64,000 bases of DNA from Rhizophagus clarus. Lineage: Eukaryota > Glomeromycota > Glomeromycetes > Glomerales > Glomeraceae. Shown in pieces: positions 12,431 through 24,163 of this stretch. Where the stretch lies: contig BLAL01000278.1 in NCBI GenBank assembly GCA_015698045.1, positions 806,001 to 870,000 of the forward strand, in the 5' to 3' direction. The first letter of the stretch is position 1; each line of letters begins with the position of its first letter. The position numbers and the translations under genes are program-made. The notes under the pieces were generated by a model that saw only the letters and a program-made list of their open reading frames with translations, was not told the DNA's origin and searched no databases.

Positions 12431-13819
12431 TTAAGCAAACCATTTATTTTGAATCCATCTAGATTCATTTGATTCACTATCCCAATTAAGTTTTTTGACA
12501 ATCCCTTTCGCTTCATAATCCTTGATTAGCCCATCCAATCGTTTAATCTCACGCATATGCTGGTCAGTATAATAATTTACTAAACTAAATTGCAAAAAAA
12601 AACCTTAATAAATTTTTATATTTAGGTTCAATCTTCCGGTTAAACGTAAAATTAAATTTAAATAAACTACTCGGTGATGATTAATTAATACTCTTATATT
12701 GAAGATTTCTTACACTTTCAATAAATAACTCATTTAAATATTGACAATTGATTAATAACTCTTCGAATTCAATAATATTAGAAACTTTAATAGGCAGATT
12801 AATTAATATATTCATGATTTGGACAATTTTGATTAATCATTTGGATAAATCTTTTAACATCATTTTCATCCAAAATATCATCAGAATAAATACTAATCAC
12901 AGTAAATTGTACATTTGTACTTTAAATTAATTTTATTAGCGTTAAATGTGTTGTAAAATTAGTTTTTATGATTTTTAAAGCAGGTAAGAATAATTTTTCC
13001 AAATGACTTAAATTTGGCTTTGTATCTTCTGAATACTTGTAAGATGTATATTATAAAATTCTAAACATTTTAAATTTACAAAATGTGAAAAAATTTCTCT
13101 TCAGAATTCCAAGATGAACATAAATTTTGAACAATATCTGCTTTTTTAACTAGTGATTCTTCAATAACTTTGCGTGTTTCATATATACCAGCATGACATC
13201 TAATACGAATATTATTTAAATTATTTTGAACTTCAATTAATCTCATGATTTCAGAAATATTACAATTTTAATTGATTTGTTTACTTTGGCTAATCCATCT
13301 AAAATATTCTTATCAAGGTTACAAAAATAGAAGAATTTAAGATCCGAAAAGCATTGTTTATCCCATAAAATACAGTTAATTTTATAACTAAAGTCAAATG
13401 GAATAAAAGTGAAATAAATCTCGTATTTTCATTTATAAATAACTTTGATAATTCTTCTTTTATTAACGTATATATGTGTTAACCTCTTTGAAATTTCTGG
13501 AAATCATTTTTCCAAAGAGTTGTAGGTCTAAATGTCTTCAGAAATAAATATAATTATATGAAGGTGTCCGATAAGCTTCCGTAAAACCTTTGTTCCTTCA
13601 AAATATGTTTAGAATCTTCTGGCAAATGAGAAATTGTTATATTATACATGTAATATACCCTCTGCTTTTTCAGTTAAAATACTTGTCCAGAGATTTTCCA
13701 TAATGTCGGCACTATTGTTTCCCATCAAGATTTGTTAACCAAAAGACAAGAATAAAGTGGCGTTCTACATCTTGCAAATTTTCTGAAACCATTAGAAGTA
13801 TATCTCTGTTGAGTCTCAA
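12431..13819 (-). pseudogene. Decayed F-box/LRR pseudogene
   Basis: Read on the minus strand, the piece begins with TTG where the family has ATG (13819-13817: LRLNRDILLMVSENLQD), continues through F-box remnants and LRR fragments, and ends with a well-preserved tail (GLIKDYEAKGIVKKLNWDS, then RWIQNKWFA and TAA at 12433-12431) that matches the EFEWIQ ending of intact paralogues. Stops and frame changes are frequent. It is more decayed than the copy at 1-1369. Confidence 0.75.
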
Positions 13820-13836
13820 TGTTATTTTTTAAACAA

Positions 13837-13857
13837 GCGTAAAGAAAAAGTGTGTGG
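13837..13857 (-). promoter_or_regulatory. F-box-family upstream element (weak copy)
   Basis: On the minus strand: CCACACACTTTTTCTTTACGC, 18-38 bp before the degenerate start at 13819. It resembles the copies at 63723-63745 (CACACTTTTTACGCC) and elsewhere, but with a 3-base expansion inside the T run. The weak match agrees with the decayed state of the gene. Confidence 0.35.
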
Positions 13858-14000
13858 CTTTAAAATGATTCATAGTTTGCGTAGAATAAGCCAAAATAAT
13901 CATGTAGATCTTGTCTTTTATGAATAATGCCGGTCAAATTGTTAATACTCTTTTTAGATATTGACCAACATTCCGCCGCTGAAGAAATGCGTACAATGGG

Positions 14001-14114
14001 ATCTGACCTCCAGATATATATTTCTGGCCCTGTGAAAATTATAATTATACAGTATTTTAGAATTCATTTATCGTCTACTAGAAGAGGACCCCGAAATATA
14101 TATAGAGGTCAGAT
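14001..14114. mobile_element. 114-bp MITE-like inverted-repeat element
   Basis: ATCTGACCTC at 14001-14010 is exactly repeated in inverse at 14105-14114, and the match continues imperfectly inward (CCAGATATATATTTCTGG against CCGAAATATATATAGAGG) for about 28 bp each side. No target-site duplication is obvious. A further TCTGACCTC occurs at about 14210. Too small to encode anything. Confidence 0.5.
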
Positions 14115-14850
14115 GACTGTTGAATTTTTACTAAGTGCTGTACGCAAAGGTATTCTATAAGGTCTGTACGCACAACATCGAAATACTGGAGAAAATAAGC
14201 AAACTAAATCTTCTGACCTCTGATTTGAATAATTATACAAATAGTACTAAAATTTTCACTTACTACAAATATATATTATATGAATTTAAATTTTTTATGC
14301 AGTTAACTACACAGTGAAAAGATTTTTCTTAAATTACCAAGTGCTACTTAATTAAAAGATGTGACAAATAGCTCGTACTATATATAATTACGAGCCGTCA
14401 ATACGTAAGTAAAACGTTTTGGCCATTTTATGAGCATTAAGTCAATAAATAAATAAATTTTTTTTTAAGATATTATATGAATATATTTCAATATACAATA
14501 TTAAAAAAAAAAAATTTCTTAATAATAATGAAGGTAAAAACGGATTGAAATTCATCCAGATGAATGGAAAATTCAATCTTAATTTTTCTTTTTGATGTTA
14601 TCTTGAGATAACTCAAAAATTCTAACCTTTGGATCGTAACTCTAGCGCATTTAATTTCATAATAGTATAATCTACCATTATTGTATTAAAAATACGCAAT
14701 TTAAAACCCTTACATTAAAAAAAATACGTTAAAAATACGCAATCAAATAATCTGACTATAACTAAAAAATACTCATGTTGTACGCAAATAAGAATCTTGC
14801 CTCATAAAATATTTCTATGCTGGCTACGCAATTGCTGATCCTATCACTAC

Positions 14851-15477
14851 ATATACCGTATAGCGCTGCATATAGTACCCGGGGTACTATTCAAAAACGC
14901 CAGCCTAGATTAAATAGTACCCGGGGGGGTATTATGTGAGGAGGAGGGTACTATAAAAAGGGGTACATTGTAAAGGGGGTACTAATCATGAGATAATATT
15001 ATTAACAGTTAAGTAATCAAAAGAACTCTAACAGTTTTCAACCGCAAAATTTAAAATAAAATAAAAAACTTCAGATGTAAAATGTAAAAATTTTGTAAAT
15101 TCGGAAATTATTGTAATGATGATCGCAATTCAGATCAGAATAAATCATGAAATTCAATCGCGTTTTTCGCGTTTTTATTCTGCAACTTTTATCATATAAA
15201 ATGGGTCCCCGCGTTCACAAATGTCCATCCGGCACGTGATGATGTGTGATGATAACTGCGCTTCGGACTTGTAACGGTTTCCTTTTCCTAGTTAGTATGA
15301 AGAATTTTTATTTAAGCTTTAATCACTAATTATATACCGGTATTTGATTAGTACCGGGTACTATTCAGAAATACCCGAATGTAAACTTGAATAATACACG
15401 GGTACTATTTAGGGAGGGGGGGGGGGGGGGGGGGTACTATTTGAGGGGGGTACTGTATGCAGCGCTATACGGTATAT
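14851..15477. mobile_element. 627-bp non-autonomous element with long terminal inverted repeats
   Basis: ATATACCGTATAGCGCTGCA at 14851-14870 is matched in inverse at 15458-15477, and the identity continues into AGTACCC. Inside each end lie subterminal palindromes and repeats built on GGGTACTATT and TACCCGGGTA (GTACCCGGGGTAC near 14876-14888, GTACCGGGTACTATTC near 15349), giving G-rich islands in AT-rich DNA. One strand carries a run of 19 G at 15416-15434. No coding capacity. Flanks suggest TA or AT target preference, but I cannot fix the duplication. The order-of-element assignment (which superfamily) is unknown to me. Confidence 0.7.
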
Positions 15478-16128
15478 ATTTCGGGATCCTACTAGAAATA
15501 AACAAGCAAAAATTAAATTTATGTTAAAAACATAAATATTGTACACTATAAAAACCTCTCAAATTTGTAAGATTTAACGACATAAAAATTAAATAGTACA
15601 GCAGATAAAGTCTCGCATCACTATTTATTGAAATGATTACAGCTTTACTTTGATTATAATAATTTTGTAATTTAACAACAAAATGATCAAACCAATGCTG
15701 GCCAAACTCAAGTATGGCCTGAAATCACTGCTTAATCATACACGTGATATTTATAGATCAATTAAGATTCATGAATAAATTTTTTATTATTATCTTCTTT
15801 AATTTTTAACTAATCATTTCTTACTATATATTTGCTGATGCAATGAAATCAAAAAAAAAAGAAAGTAGAACTATTTAATTTCTTTTTTCATATTTATTAT
15901 TTCTGATCCTGCCCAAACTGATATTCGATAATTTGATGTCTACAAAAACATCAGGGTTTTACGGGTATGTCCAATAATTGAAAACAAATGAAAAAGTCTG
16001 CAGTGAAATAAATCTTCAATGTAACTATGATGAATATCTATTTCTATATTTCTATTTTATGTTAAGATTGAACCACCAATAAATTAATCACGGCACAATG
16101 TTAATGGGAATAAACTAAATTATTAATA

Positions 16129-17219
16129 TTATTTCTGTTGATTTTGCATTAATTCTTGTCTTACGATATTAGTAATATAGTCTTTTAGGTTATTATTGAC
16201 ATTATTTTCGGAAATTGAAATTACTTCTTGTCCATGGTAATCTGTTTCCTTATCATGATTTGATTCTTGACCATGATTTACTTCCTGTTCATGATTTGCT
16301 TCCTGACCATGATTTGTTTCATGTCTATGGTTTGCTCCTTGTTTATAATTGTAAACTTCTGTGCTACTACCCCTAGAATTATAATTATTCTCATTGTCTC
16401 TTGGTATCAATAATACGTCAATATTGTTCCTAACGTCTCCTGGTATTAACATTATATCTTTATTATTTTTATTTCTTTTGTATGCTTTGTATAGAAAGAA
16501 AGTTCCTACTGACAATAGGATACCACAAATCAATGCACCTATTATCGCGGCAATCATAATTGGTGTAATATAGGTATAAGGACTATTAACAAACGTGGGT
16601 CCCGCTCCGGACAGAGTTCCATTTGAGGGAATTACTGTGCCAGAAGGAGTTACCATGACAGGAGGAATTGCTGTATCAGAAGGAGTTACTGTGCTAGAAG
16701 GTGCTGTTTTTCCAGGTATAGAAACATTTGTAACAGGACTAGGAGCTGGAGGAGCAATACTGCCGAAAGGGTCACCATTAACTATGAGAGTACCATACAT
16801 ACCATTTGCACAATGATTAGCATAATCACAATAAAACCATGTTTTTCCAATATTAATAACCGGTAAAGTTAATACATTAGGTGGCACGAATGCACCATCA
16901 GAAGAGAACGCATTAGGCTTTATTGATTTTGTGCAAGATCCTGCTGCATCAGATTCGATAACGCTATGTTTACCGGAAATCCAAGTAAAGATAATCTAAT
17001 AATTTATTAAAATTTATCTGAATAAATATACATTATTTTAAGATAAAGGAATGAAAAAAAGATTGTTTCGCATACGTTATCACCAACGTTTGCTGATACT
17101 GTTTGTGGGTCGAAAATAATTTCTCCATTTGGACCACCAACATTAACATTGATATCAATCGCATGAACGTATGCAATAATTCCTAAAAGGAATAAATATA
17201 CAATAGAAATTTCATTCAT
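16129..17219 (-). CDS. Membrane-anchored cupredoxin (blue-copper-like) protein, 336 aa
   Basis: Exons are 17219-17076 and 16995-16129, separated by an 80-bp GT-AG intron; joined, they give 336 codons plus stop. Residues 1-20 are a signal peptide (MNEISIVYLFLLGIIAYVHA). Residues 21-125 form a cupredoxin fold with IIFDPQTVSANVGDN followed by IIFTWISGKHSVIESD across the splice. All four type-1 copper ligands are present: His58 (GKHSV), Cys104, His109 and Met114 in FYCDYANHCANGMYG. A Pro/Thr/Ser-rich linker (about 126-188) is likely O-glycosylated. One membrane helix (about 191-217) is followed by a basic stop-transfer. The cytosolic tail contains about seven repeats of the form NHxQE (residues 270-305), rich in His and Glu. 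Related fungal secreted serine-rich cupredoxins exist; the His-rich tail is unusual. Probable role: extracellular electron transfer or copper handling at the cell surface. Confidence 0.85.
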
Positions 17220-18540
17220 TTTAATTAAGTCTTTATATTGAAGTCGTGAAATAAAAATTTTTATTTCAATTTTTAACTACTATTAAAATTTCTTGATATT
17301 TATTTCAAGACCTCAAACAATGTAACCAACGTAAAATGCATTAATCAGTATGTACAGTAAATGAAAATCCTTTCTTATTGGAGGCTTCCAGCCTGAAGAG
17401 ACTATTAACTATTTATAATCTTGTTTAACGTTACCTCCATATTGATTAATATAATCATTATAATTTAAACTGTGTAATACCCCTGCATACCCTGCATAAA
17501 GGGTAATTTCGGTAAGCGGGTCCGGGCCGGGTCAGATTCGACCATCAAACATTGATTTTGTGCATTGGTGCTACCGTAAATATCGTGATTTACCGAAGTT
17601 GAATTAAGCGATACGTACTGTAAATGTCAGCATTAAGATAAGTGGCCGATCATGTACAAGCCAAAATTGCGGATGTTGCTGATGCAGTTAATTTGTATAT
17701 ATAATTCTCCATCAACTTGTTTATTCGCGACATATCAAGTATTAAAATTGACGTTAATAGTTTACTTTTGCCTTTAAAAATTCCCGAGCGATGTATCGTC
17801 TTATATTAAATAAATAAGTAAATTAAAAAATTTATTTGATCAGGCGCGTTTATTTTGACACAGCAAATTAATAAATAAATTTTTAGTATATGAATAGGTG
17901 TTAACTTCATACTTTTCTTATGTGCACAATTACTGAAGTTATATAAAGGTTTATGTTAGCAAAGAAGGAATAAATGTGACCTACGTAAATCGGACTAGAA
18001 ACTGGATCTGAATTAGCCTTTTAATGGAAGTTTAAATAACTTTTATTGAATAAATTTAATGGCATTAGTTTAAGCAAAACATTATAAAAAAGTGAACTTT
18101 TATTTTTATTAACGTAGATATAACTTCTTTCAACGCCATTTAATTATTCCTTACTACCAAAATTAGTTATTAGTTATATGTTGCAAGATTTAATTCGACA
18201 ACAGATCAAAGATTCTAAAATCATTTATAACATAATATTATTATTATGAAGACTTTAAAGACCGGATCAATTTGAGGAAAAATTATAATGAAATTTCTCA
18301 GTTAAATTGAATGCATCATTTCTAGCATTATCGAGATTATAAATTATACATACGGCTAGCTTTTTATGTTTTTTATTAGACGTCGTGGTTCAACATTACA
18401 CTTCAAATAAATAAAATAATATCAAATAATCTTTCTCATATTAAGATACATAATAATCTCGTTAAAATTAAAATTATTAAAAGAAATAATGATAATAATA
18501 TATGAGTAACAAAAATAGTAAAACTAAGCTGTTTTATTAA
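17220..18540. other. Intergenic stretch without recognised gene
   Basis: AT-rich, with a GC-rich island near 17515-17535 (GGGTCCGGGCCGGGTCAG). Similar CCCGGCCGGGT-type islands occur near 18830, 29761 and 58723, each beside old gene relics. No gene is visible. Confidence 0.35.
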
Positions 18541-18795
18541 CTATTGTGAAAATTTCAAATATTCTATTTCCTTCCTCAGCTACTTCTTTATATAATTCTA
18601 ATCTTCTTTTTATCAATGTCGACTATGAATCCATGAAAAAAAATAATTTCCAATTTTATATTTTCCATTTATCATTTATGCATTCTTTTTCAACTGCTCT
18701 CGTTCCAATTCTATTATTGTAGCACATCCAAGATGAGATTTCGCATTAATATATCCTTTTTCAGCTGATTTTTCATAAGGCCACGCAAATTCAAT
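18541..18795 (-). pseudogene. Sel1-repeat relic
   Basis: The minus strand contains two diverged Sel1-type helical repeats: YEKSAEKGYINAKSHLGCAT (about 18795-18715) and, after stops and a frame change, RRLELYKEVAEEGNR (about 18620-18570). These match the pattern [24 protein letters not shown] of the Sel1 arrays at 31.7-35 kb and 49.7-52.4 kb. Only a fragment remains, with no kinase part nearby. Confidence 0.55.
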
Positions 18796-18949
18796 TTTTC
18801 GGTTCACGTAACATCGAAATTTAAAATTGACCCGGGGACCCGGAGTTTATTAATAATTTTTTTTTATTAATAAAAAAAGTTTATATATAAATTTTATGGC
18901 TTCTGATTGGTCAACCCTTAAGGGGTAACTTATACGATAATCACATATT

Positions 18950-20125
18950 ATGATAATCACGTTTAAAATAATCGAGAATTTTTTTTTCTTGATTTTACTC
19001 TGCCAAATGCCTATCATACATGTAAAAATAAGTTACAAGTCTGAAATTTTGAAGGACTGGGAAGGTCTACCTGTTGGCAGGGAAACTAAAATAAAAGATT
19101 TTTTTGGAGATATATCAATTTTATATTTGTCATCCGAATGGTGTAATTCAAATTTTGAAGTGAAATTTAGTCCATCAAAAACGTTAGTCGGAGAGAAGAT
19201 TTCAGCAGAATGCATTGCCTGGGAAGCTGCATGTCAATATGGAATTTATGCACATTTTTATCTTATTTCACAAGAAATAATAGAATCTCATAGAATTCCT
19301 GCCGTTAATATTATTAATGCTTTTGATATTATAAGGACTAGTTCGAATGATATATTTGTTCCAGAATTTAATGATCCCCCAAAAAATGCACTGGAAAAGT
19401 TGCGAATAGATTTATCTAATTGGATTAAAAATCATGGAGGTGGATGGAAAGGGAAGGATGCTGCACGACATATTGGAAAAAAATTTGTAACTGATTTGGC
19501 AAGTGCACTATGGTATGTTGATAGTTGTTCTGTAAAAACTTTAGATCAAAAGTTTAAGATTCCTGTTATTTTTGATGAATTTTTTGGGAGATCATTTCCA
19601 GAGAATTATAAAAGATCAAGACCGAAGTTTAATTCTGAAGAATTAACTCAGCATAGCAAAAAAATACTTAATTATGTTGAATTAAGTTGGATGTTTCAAA
19701 GTAGATTTAACTGGCTAAGAGAATCATTAACCAAATTTGGTGAAATCCTGGCTAAATATTCAGAATATTTGGACTATCAGCAAAATCGAAGTAAGGAACT
19801 AAAAAATTCATTATTTCCTGTAGTTGATGAAGTGGAAGCAGGGTCTATTGAAATTATTCCTGCAAATATTTGGCGTAATCAAGAAACCATAAATAAATAT
19901 TATTTATTAACAAATAAATTAAAAGCAGTAGAATTTTGGGACCCTGTTAATGTAAATGAATATTATCCTAAAGAAAGAATGAAAAAATGCAGATTCATTG
20001 AAGGTTTAAATACAGCTTTTTTATTTAAAGTTGGACTATATAAGTACCATCATGGATCAGCTCAAAATTCAATGTATATATGGAAGATTGATCCAAAAGC
20101 TAATGAAACAGAAATACTTTGCTGA
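18950..20125 (+). CDS. Unrecognised single-exon protein with N-terminal signal or anchor (391 aa)
   Basis: An uninterrupted 391-codon frame starts at ATG 18950. Residues 1-27 include a hydrophobic stretch (FFFLILLCQMPIIHVKI) suitable as a signal peptide or membrane anchor, with the next Met at 20. The remainder is a mixed, Trp-rich soluble sequence with no internal repeats: KDWEGLPVGRETKIKDFFGD, ECIAWEAACQYGIYAHFYLI, NHGGGWKGKDAARHIGKKF and a C-terminal third with EFWDPVNVNEYYPKERM. The Cys at 65, 84, 90, 172, 349 and 391 could form disulphides if secreted. I do not recognise a family. The coding frame has sensible composition over its whole length and lacks a competing frame, so it is likely real. 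Upstream (18834-18900) is a near-palindromic TTATTAATAA region and a CCCGGGGACCCGG island that may belong to the promoter or an older repeat. Confidence 0.65.
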   Translation: MIITFKIIENFFFLILLCQMPIIHVKISYKSEILKDWEGLPVGRETKIKDFFGDISILYLSSEWCNSNFEVKFSPSKTLVGEKISAECIAWEAACQYGIYAHFYLISQEIIESHRIPAVNIINAFDIIRTSSNDIFVPEFNDPPKNALEKLRIDLSNWIKNHGGGWKGKDAARHIGKKFVTDLASALWYVDSCSVKTLDQKFKIPVIFDEFFGRSFPENYKRSRPKFNSEELTQHSKKILNYVELSWMFQSRFNWLRESLTKFGEILAKYSEYLDYQQNRSKELKNSLFPVVDEVEAGSIEIIPANIWRNQETINKYYLLTNKLKAVEFWDPVNVNEYYPKERMKKCRFIEGLNTAFLFKVGLYKYHHGSAQNSMYIWKIDPKANETEILC

Positions 20126-21893
20126 AACATGCCAATTTTGAAAAATGCGATAAACATATTGTTGATATATAGCAATAGATAGCGGTTATATACTCAACAC
20201 ATGGACAAAATATTTCAATGTATGTAATAAAAATATAATATTTTTAAAATATATATAAGATATATCTAAAATATCTTTTGCATATGTTAGAAGCTAAGTT
20301 TAAGATGCACTTTAATAAAATACTGCAATGGTCGAATTAAAAAACATATCAATATACAGAAATATATTTTTAATATGTTATACACGTTACTATAATCTTA
20401 TGGAAATACCACTATAATATTTTATAAATGTATACTGTATCAATAATCTGACAGATACAGTACTTAATGCCAATAATATCGTCATACAGGTTATTATTGG
20501 AGACTTATTCTTAAGGAAAAATCAATGTTATCAATATTAATTTGTGTACTAATTTTACATGAACTGAATAGCCGCGCACAATTAAGATAATGAATTACTT
20601 AACCTTAAAAGTTGGTTCCTTTTAAGGTTCATCATTGCGAAATAATGATGATTCATTCACTTATCTGCTGGTGATCAGCCCATATACAATTTGTACATAT
20701 ATTATTTATAATTTTGGAATAATAAATAACAAGAAGGTTATTTATATACATAAACAGCTTATAAATATAAATCCGCTAAAGCCAAATTACATTTGACAAA
20801 GGAAGTGGAAAAAGTTTCATTGGCGGAAGTGTGATATGGTTCTTAAACGCAACGAGGCCAAAAAAGACCGAATATTATCAAAATGGTTCGACGGTAAACT
20901 ACCATGAAGGACATCCGAGACAAGTTTTTCTGGCAAGCATCAAAAGAGATTAAAGCACCATTAGAAAGAGACAAAGAATTGGACTTCATCAAATAAGAAT
21001 GTGCCGCAGGTTCTATATTTGGAAAAATAATTCGAGTCTACAGGAAATGCAACTAATATTATATTTTTAAAATGAAAATAGGTTATGAAAGCAATTCTAG
21101 ACTCAGCAGATTATGAGGATAGAGATAAAATGTTAATTTTAAAGAGTTGGGATGAGCTTTTTGGTGAAAAAGGCCGGTATGAATTTAATAATTCTAGTAT
21201 ATGAAACTTATTAATGCAAAGCTGCAAGTAACATAAGACCAGAAGAAATCAACACTCAGTCCAGATGCCAAGAAATTCGTTAAAATGAATCAAGAGTTTG
21301 AAGTCCGTCTCCAAAATGTGGATAAATCATCAGCATCAAAAGATTTGTTAACGAAAAATCACGTGATGAAAAAAAAACTGATAGTATTGATCGGGTAAAT
21401 TAGCGAAGAGAAATGGGAAAAGAAAAGGTCAAAATTTCTAGGCCCGATGACGATAGTTGTAAGTTTTAATGAGAATAGATAGGTATAGGATAGTTGTGAT
21501 GATTTTTACTGTTCCTGTATCTGCATATAATTTTTTTGTATTTTTGTGGATTGGTTGTACTGTTTTATGGTGCATAATCGTGATTTTCAGACGAATCATA
21601 ATATTAATAAAGGAAAAAAAAAAATTATAAATATATAAAAAAAGCTGTGCATCCTATAATTGTGACATGCAACAATTTTCAATTTTTTTTACTTTTTCTT
21701 AATTTTATGTTTGTTTATACACTTCTGTGTGGCTAGTTAACGCCCTTGTTGAAAGCAATTATTCCTACAAACATTTTGGATTTGTCATATTGCATACCCT
21801 AGCATATTAAAAGTTCACGCACTGGTAATGATTTTACTATTCCGAGTTTAGTTGGAATCTTTAAGTCGATGGTATATTCATCACATGTCTTTA
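20126..21893. other. Intergenic stretch with possible old coding relic
   Basis: 20126-20800 shows nothing beyond AT-rich sequence. 20800-21480 is less AT-rich, with several short Lys/Glu-rich open pieces on the plus strand (for example around 21080-21170 and 21280-21400) broken by stops. This looks like a decayed gene or element, but I cannot name it. Confidence 0.3.
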
Positions 21894-23642
21894 TTATAGA
21901 TTGAGCTCGTCTTCTTTATCATTTTGAGCAATAAGGACGTTTTTAACAACTTGATGAACAAATACACCAAGATTGGTGATAATTGTGATATCCTTTCTTA
22001 ACTTTACCAAATCAGTCGCTTTTAAATGCAGTTGAAGTAATTGCTTCCACACATCATCAGTGAGAAATTCCTTTAATTCATCATACGGCTCTTCCACCCT
22101 ATTTAATAATATTTATCAATAATAGTTCATAAAAGAAAAACAATGATTAATAATATATTGAATACAAACCTTTCATATACCGTTTTGAATTCATTCACAA
22201 GCTTTACAACAGACATGTGGAATTTGTATCGGTAAGTATTGAACCACCCATCAACATCTTTAACCAAACTTCCTAATCTTGCGTCAGTTTTACTGATTTT
22301 GCATACTCGGACAATTAGCTCTTCATATAATTCTGTCGTATTATTTCGTGTTCTAAGAAAAAGTGCTTTACATTCTTCTTGTAATTGATATCTAACATGC
22401 TAATTTTAAAACATAATTAATAACTTAGTTTTATGTGATTTTTGCAACATCAAATTTAAATTACCTGATCGATCACTATAGGTGTTGTTGATACAGATTC
22501 GAAGGAAAGTTTTGCTAAGGCATGTGATGATGAAGTAGATGTTGAAGTTGTTTCATATTCTTCATCAGTACCGGTCATCATTCCATTTTGGATGTTTATT
22601 GCCAAATCCAGAATTCTTTTGTGGTGGGCCAGCCAGTAAGCAATTTCGAATTCATTTGACATGTTTTGAAATTGAATTGGTCGCTTCGACTGTAAATTAT
22701 CTTCAACAGCAATATCCACAATTTTCTGTATTTTTTTAGATTTCTTTTGGAACAATTCTTGCACACAAGAACTTTTTTGTGAAGATTGCATTTGACTAGG
22801 AGGAATTAACATTACAGAAGAATTCGAAGTTCCAGTGGCAGAAAATATTTGATGATTACTAGTTTCATCATCTGATGATACATATTCAGATGATTCCCAT
22901 TGACCTTCACTATCATTTGATAAAGAATCTTCTGATGATTCTTGCGCAGGAGCTGGACTTACAGTTTCAATATTATTTGAACCTTCCCACTGCTGAGCTT
23001 CTTGTTCTTTTACTTTTAGTGTTGTTTTTAATAGTTTTTTTGGAGTTGGAGTTGAAGTTGGATTCTCCACATCAATAGTATCATTTTCCTGCTTACGATT
23101 TTTTTTATTTAATTTTTGTGTTGTCTTTGCTGGAATGTTTGTTGTAGAAGTTGGATCATCCTTCTTTTGATTTGATTTTCGCATTGTTTTCTCTGGAATG
23201 TTTGTTACCAAAGATGATCTTGAATTTTCCAACGCAATAGTATTCTCCTGTTGCTTTTGATTTTTTTGATTTGATTTTCGCGTCATTCTTGTGGGAACAT
23301 TTGTTGCCAAAGTTGAACTTGAATTTTCTAATATCGTAACATCCTCCTGTTACTTTGTTTTTTTTTGACTTGAACTTCGAGTCTCTCTAGTTGACCGATT
23401 TGATGTCGTTTCATTACTTGAATAACCTAAATGAAAAACAATATAAACAATATAATAAAATTGGTTAAAATTTTGATATTTCAAATGTTAGAGAATTTTA
23501 GTTAATAAAACATATGAAATAACGATTATATAGTATACTATCATTCTTCAAGTATAATTAATTTTATAATGAAAATTTGTTCAAAATGAGCAGAAATTTT
23601 TTTACGAATTTTTACTAACTTACCAGATTTTCGTTTGGTCAT
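21894..23642 (-). pseudogene. Low-complexity unknown protein gene with an in-frame nonsense codon (transposon-associated?)
   Basis: Candidate exons on the minus strand: 23642-23624 (MTKRKS), 23426-22465, 22399-22170 and 22098-21894, all with GT-AG introns and consistent phases. The second exon starts in frame but meets TAA at 23352-23350, where the internal repeat predicts CAA (Gln). Downstream an open frame runs from ATG 23310, giving 426 residues if translation starts there. Residues 1-110 of that form are about three repeats of some 34 residues built on MTRKSNQKNQKQQENTI and ENSxSSLVTNIPEKT. Next comes an acidic Ser-rich part (SSEDSLSNDSEGQWESSEY), a segment with NEFEIAYWLAHHKRILDLAI, and a helical C-terminal domain (ECKALFLRTRNNTTELYEEL, KQLLQLHLKATDLVKLRKDI). 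I do not recognise a family. It is divergently paired with the transposase at 24164, which may make it an accessory gene of that element. Confidence 0.55.
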
Positions 23643-24163
23643 GATATTGTCTTTTGATATTTGATATTAAAGTACAAATGAAATAGAAAGAAAAGTTTTG
23701 ATTAATAATTAAAAAAGATTATACAAAAAAAATAAAATAATGATAATTACATCATTCAATCGTAGTTTATTTCCTAATATAGGACTCAAAGAGATTTCCC
23801 GATTAATTATTGAAATCATATTCAATATGGTTAGCTTGGTTAATTTAATTTCTATTGATGCAACGGTAACATACATTAATAAAGTTAATTATGTAAAAAA
23901 AAAGTGTAAAATTTAGTTGCATGAGACGCGACGCGATATAATAAATTTGCTATTTAATAATTAAGATAGTATTAAGATAGTAAAATATTATTAATGTAAT
24001 TGGTTATAAAAATAAGAATCCTATACACATTGAAAATTTTTTAACTTATTGATACTAATAATAAAGTTTATTGATAGTTTATTTAATTTGATATATATAT
24101 AAATAAAAGCACATAAAAAACGATTTTATCATTTATCATTTTTGTTTTGCAAAAATACTACAA
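23643..24163. promoter_or_regulatory. Divergent intergenic (shared promoter candidate)
   Basis: 521 bp separate the start codons of the minus-strand unknown gene (23642) and the plus-strand transposase (24164). It is AT-rich, with TATATATATAAATAAA at about 24092-24107, about 60 bp before ATG 24164, a plausible TATA region for the transposase. No terminal inverted repeat was found here, so an element end, if any, lies elsewhere. Confidence 0.35.

Noticed and set aside
13927..14160. Plus-strand 77-codon frame
   Set aside because: It runs straight through the inverted-repeat element at 14001-14114, so it is repeat sequence read by chance.
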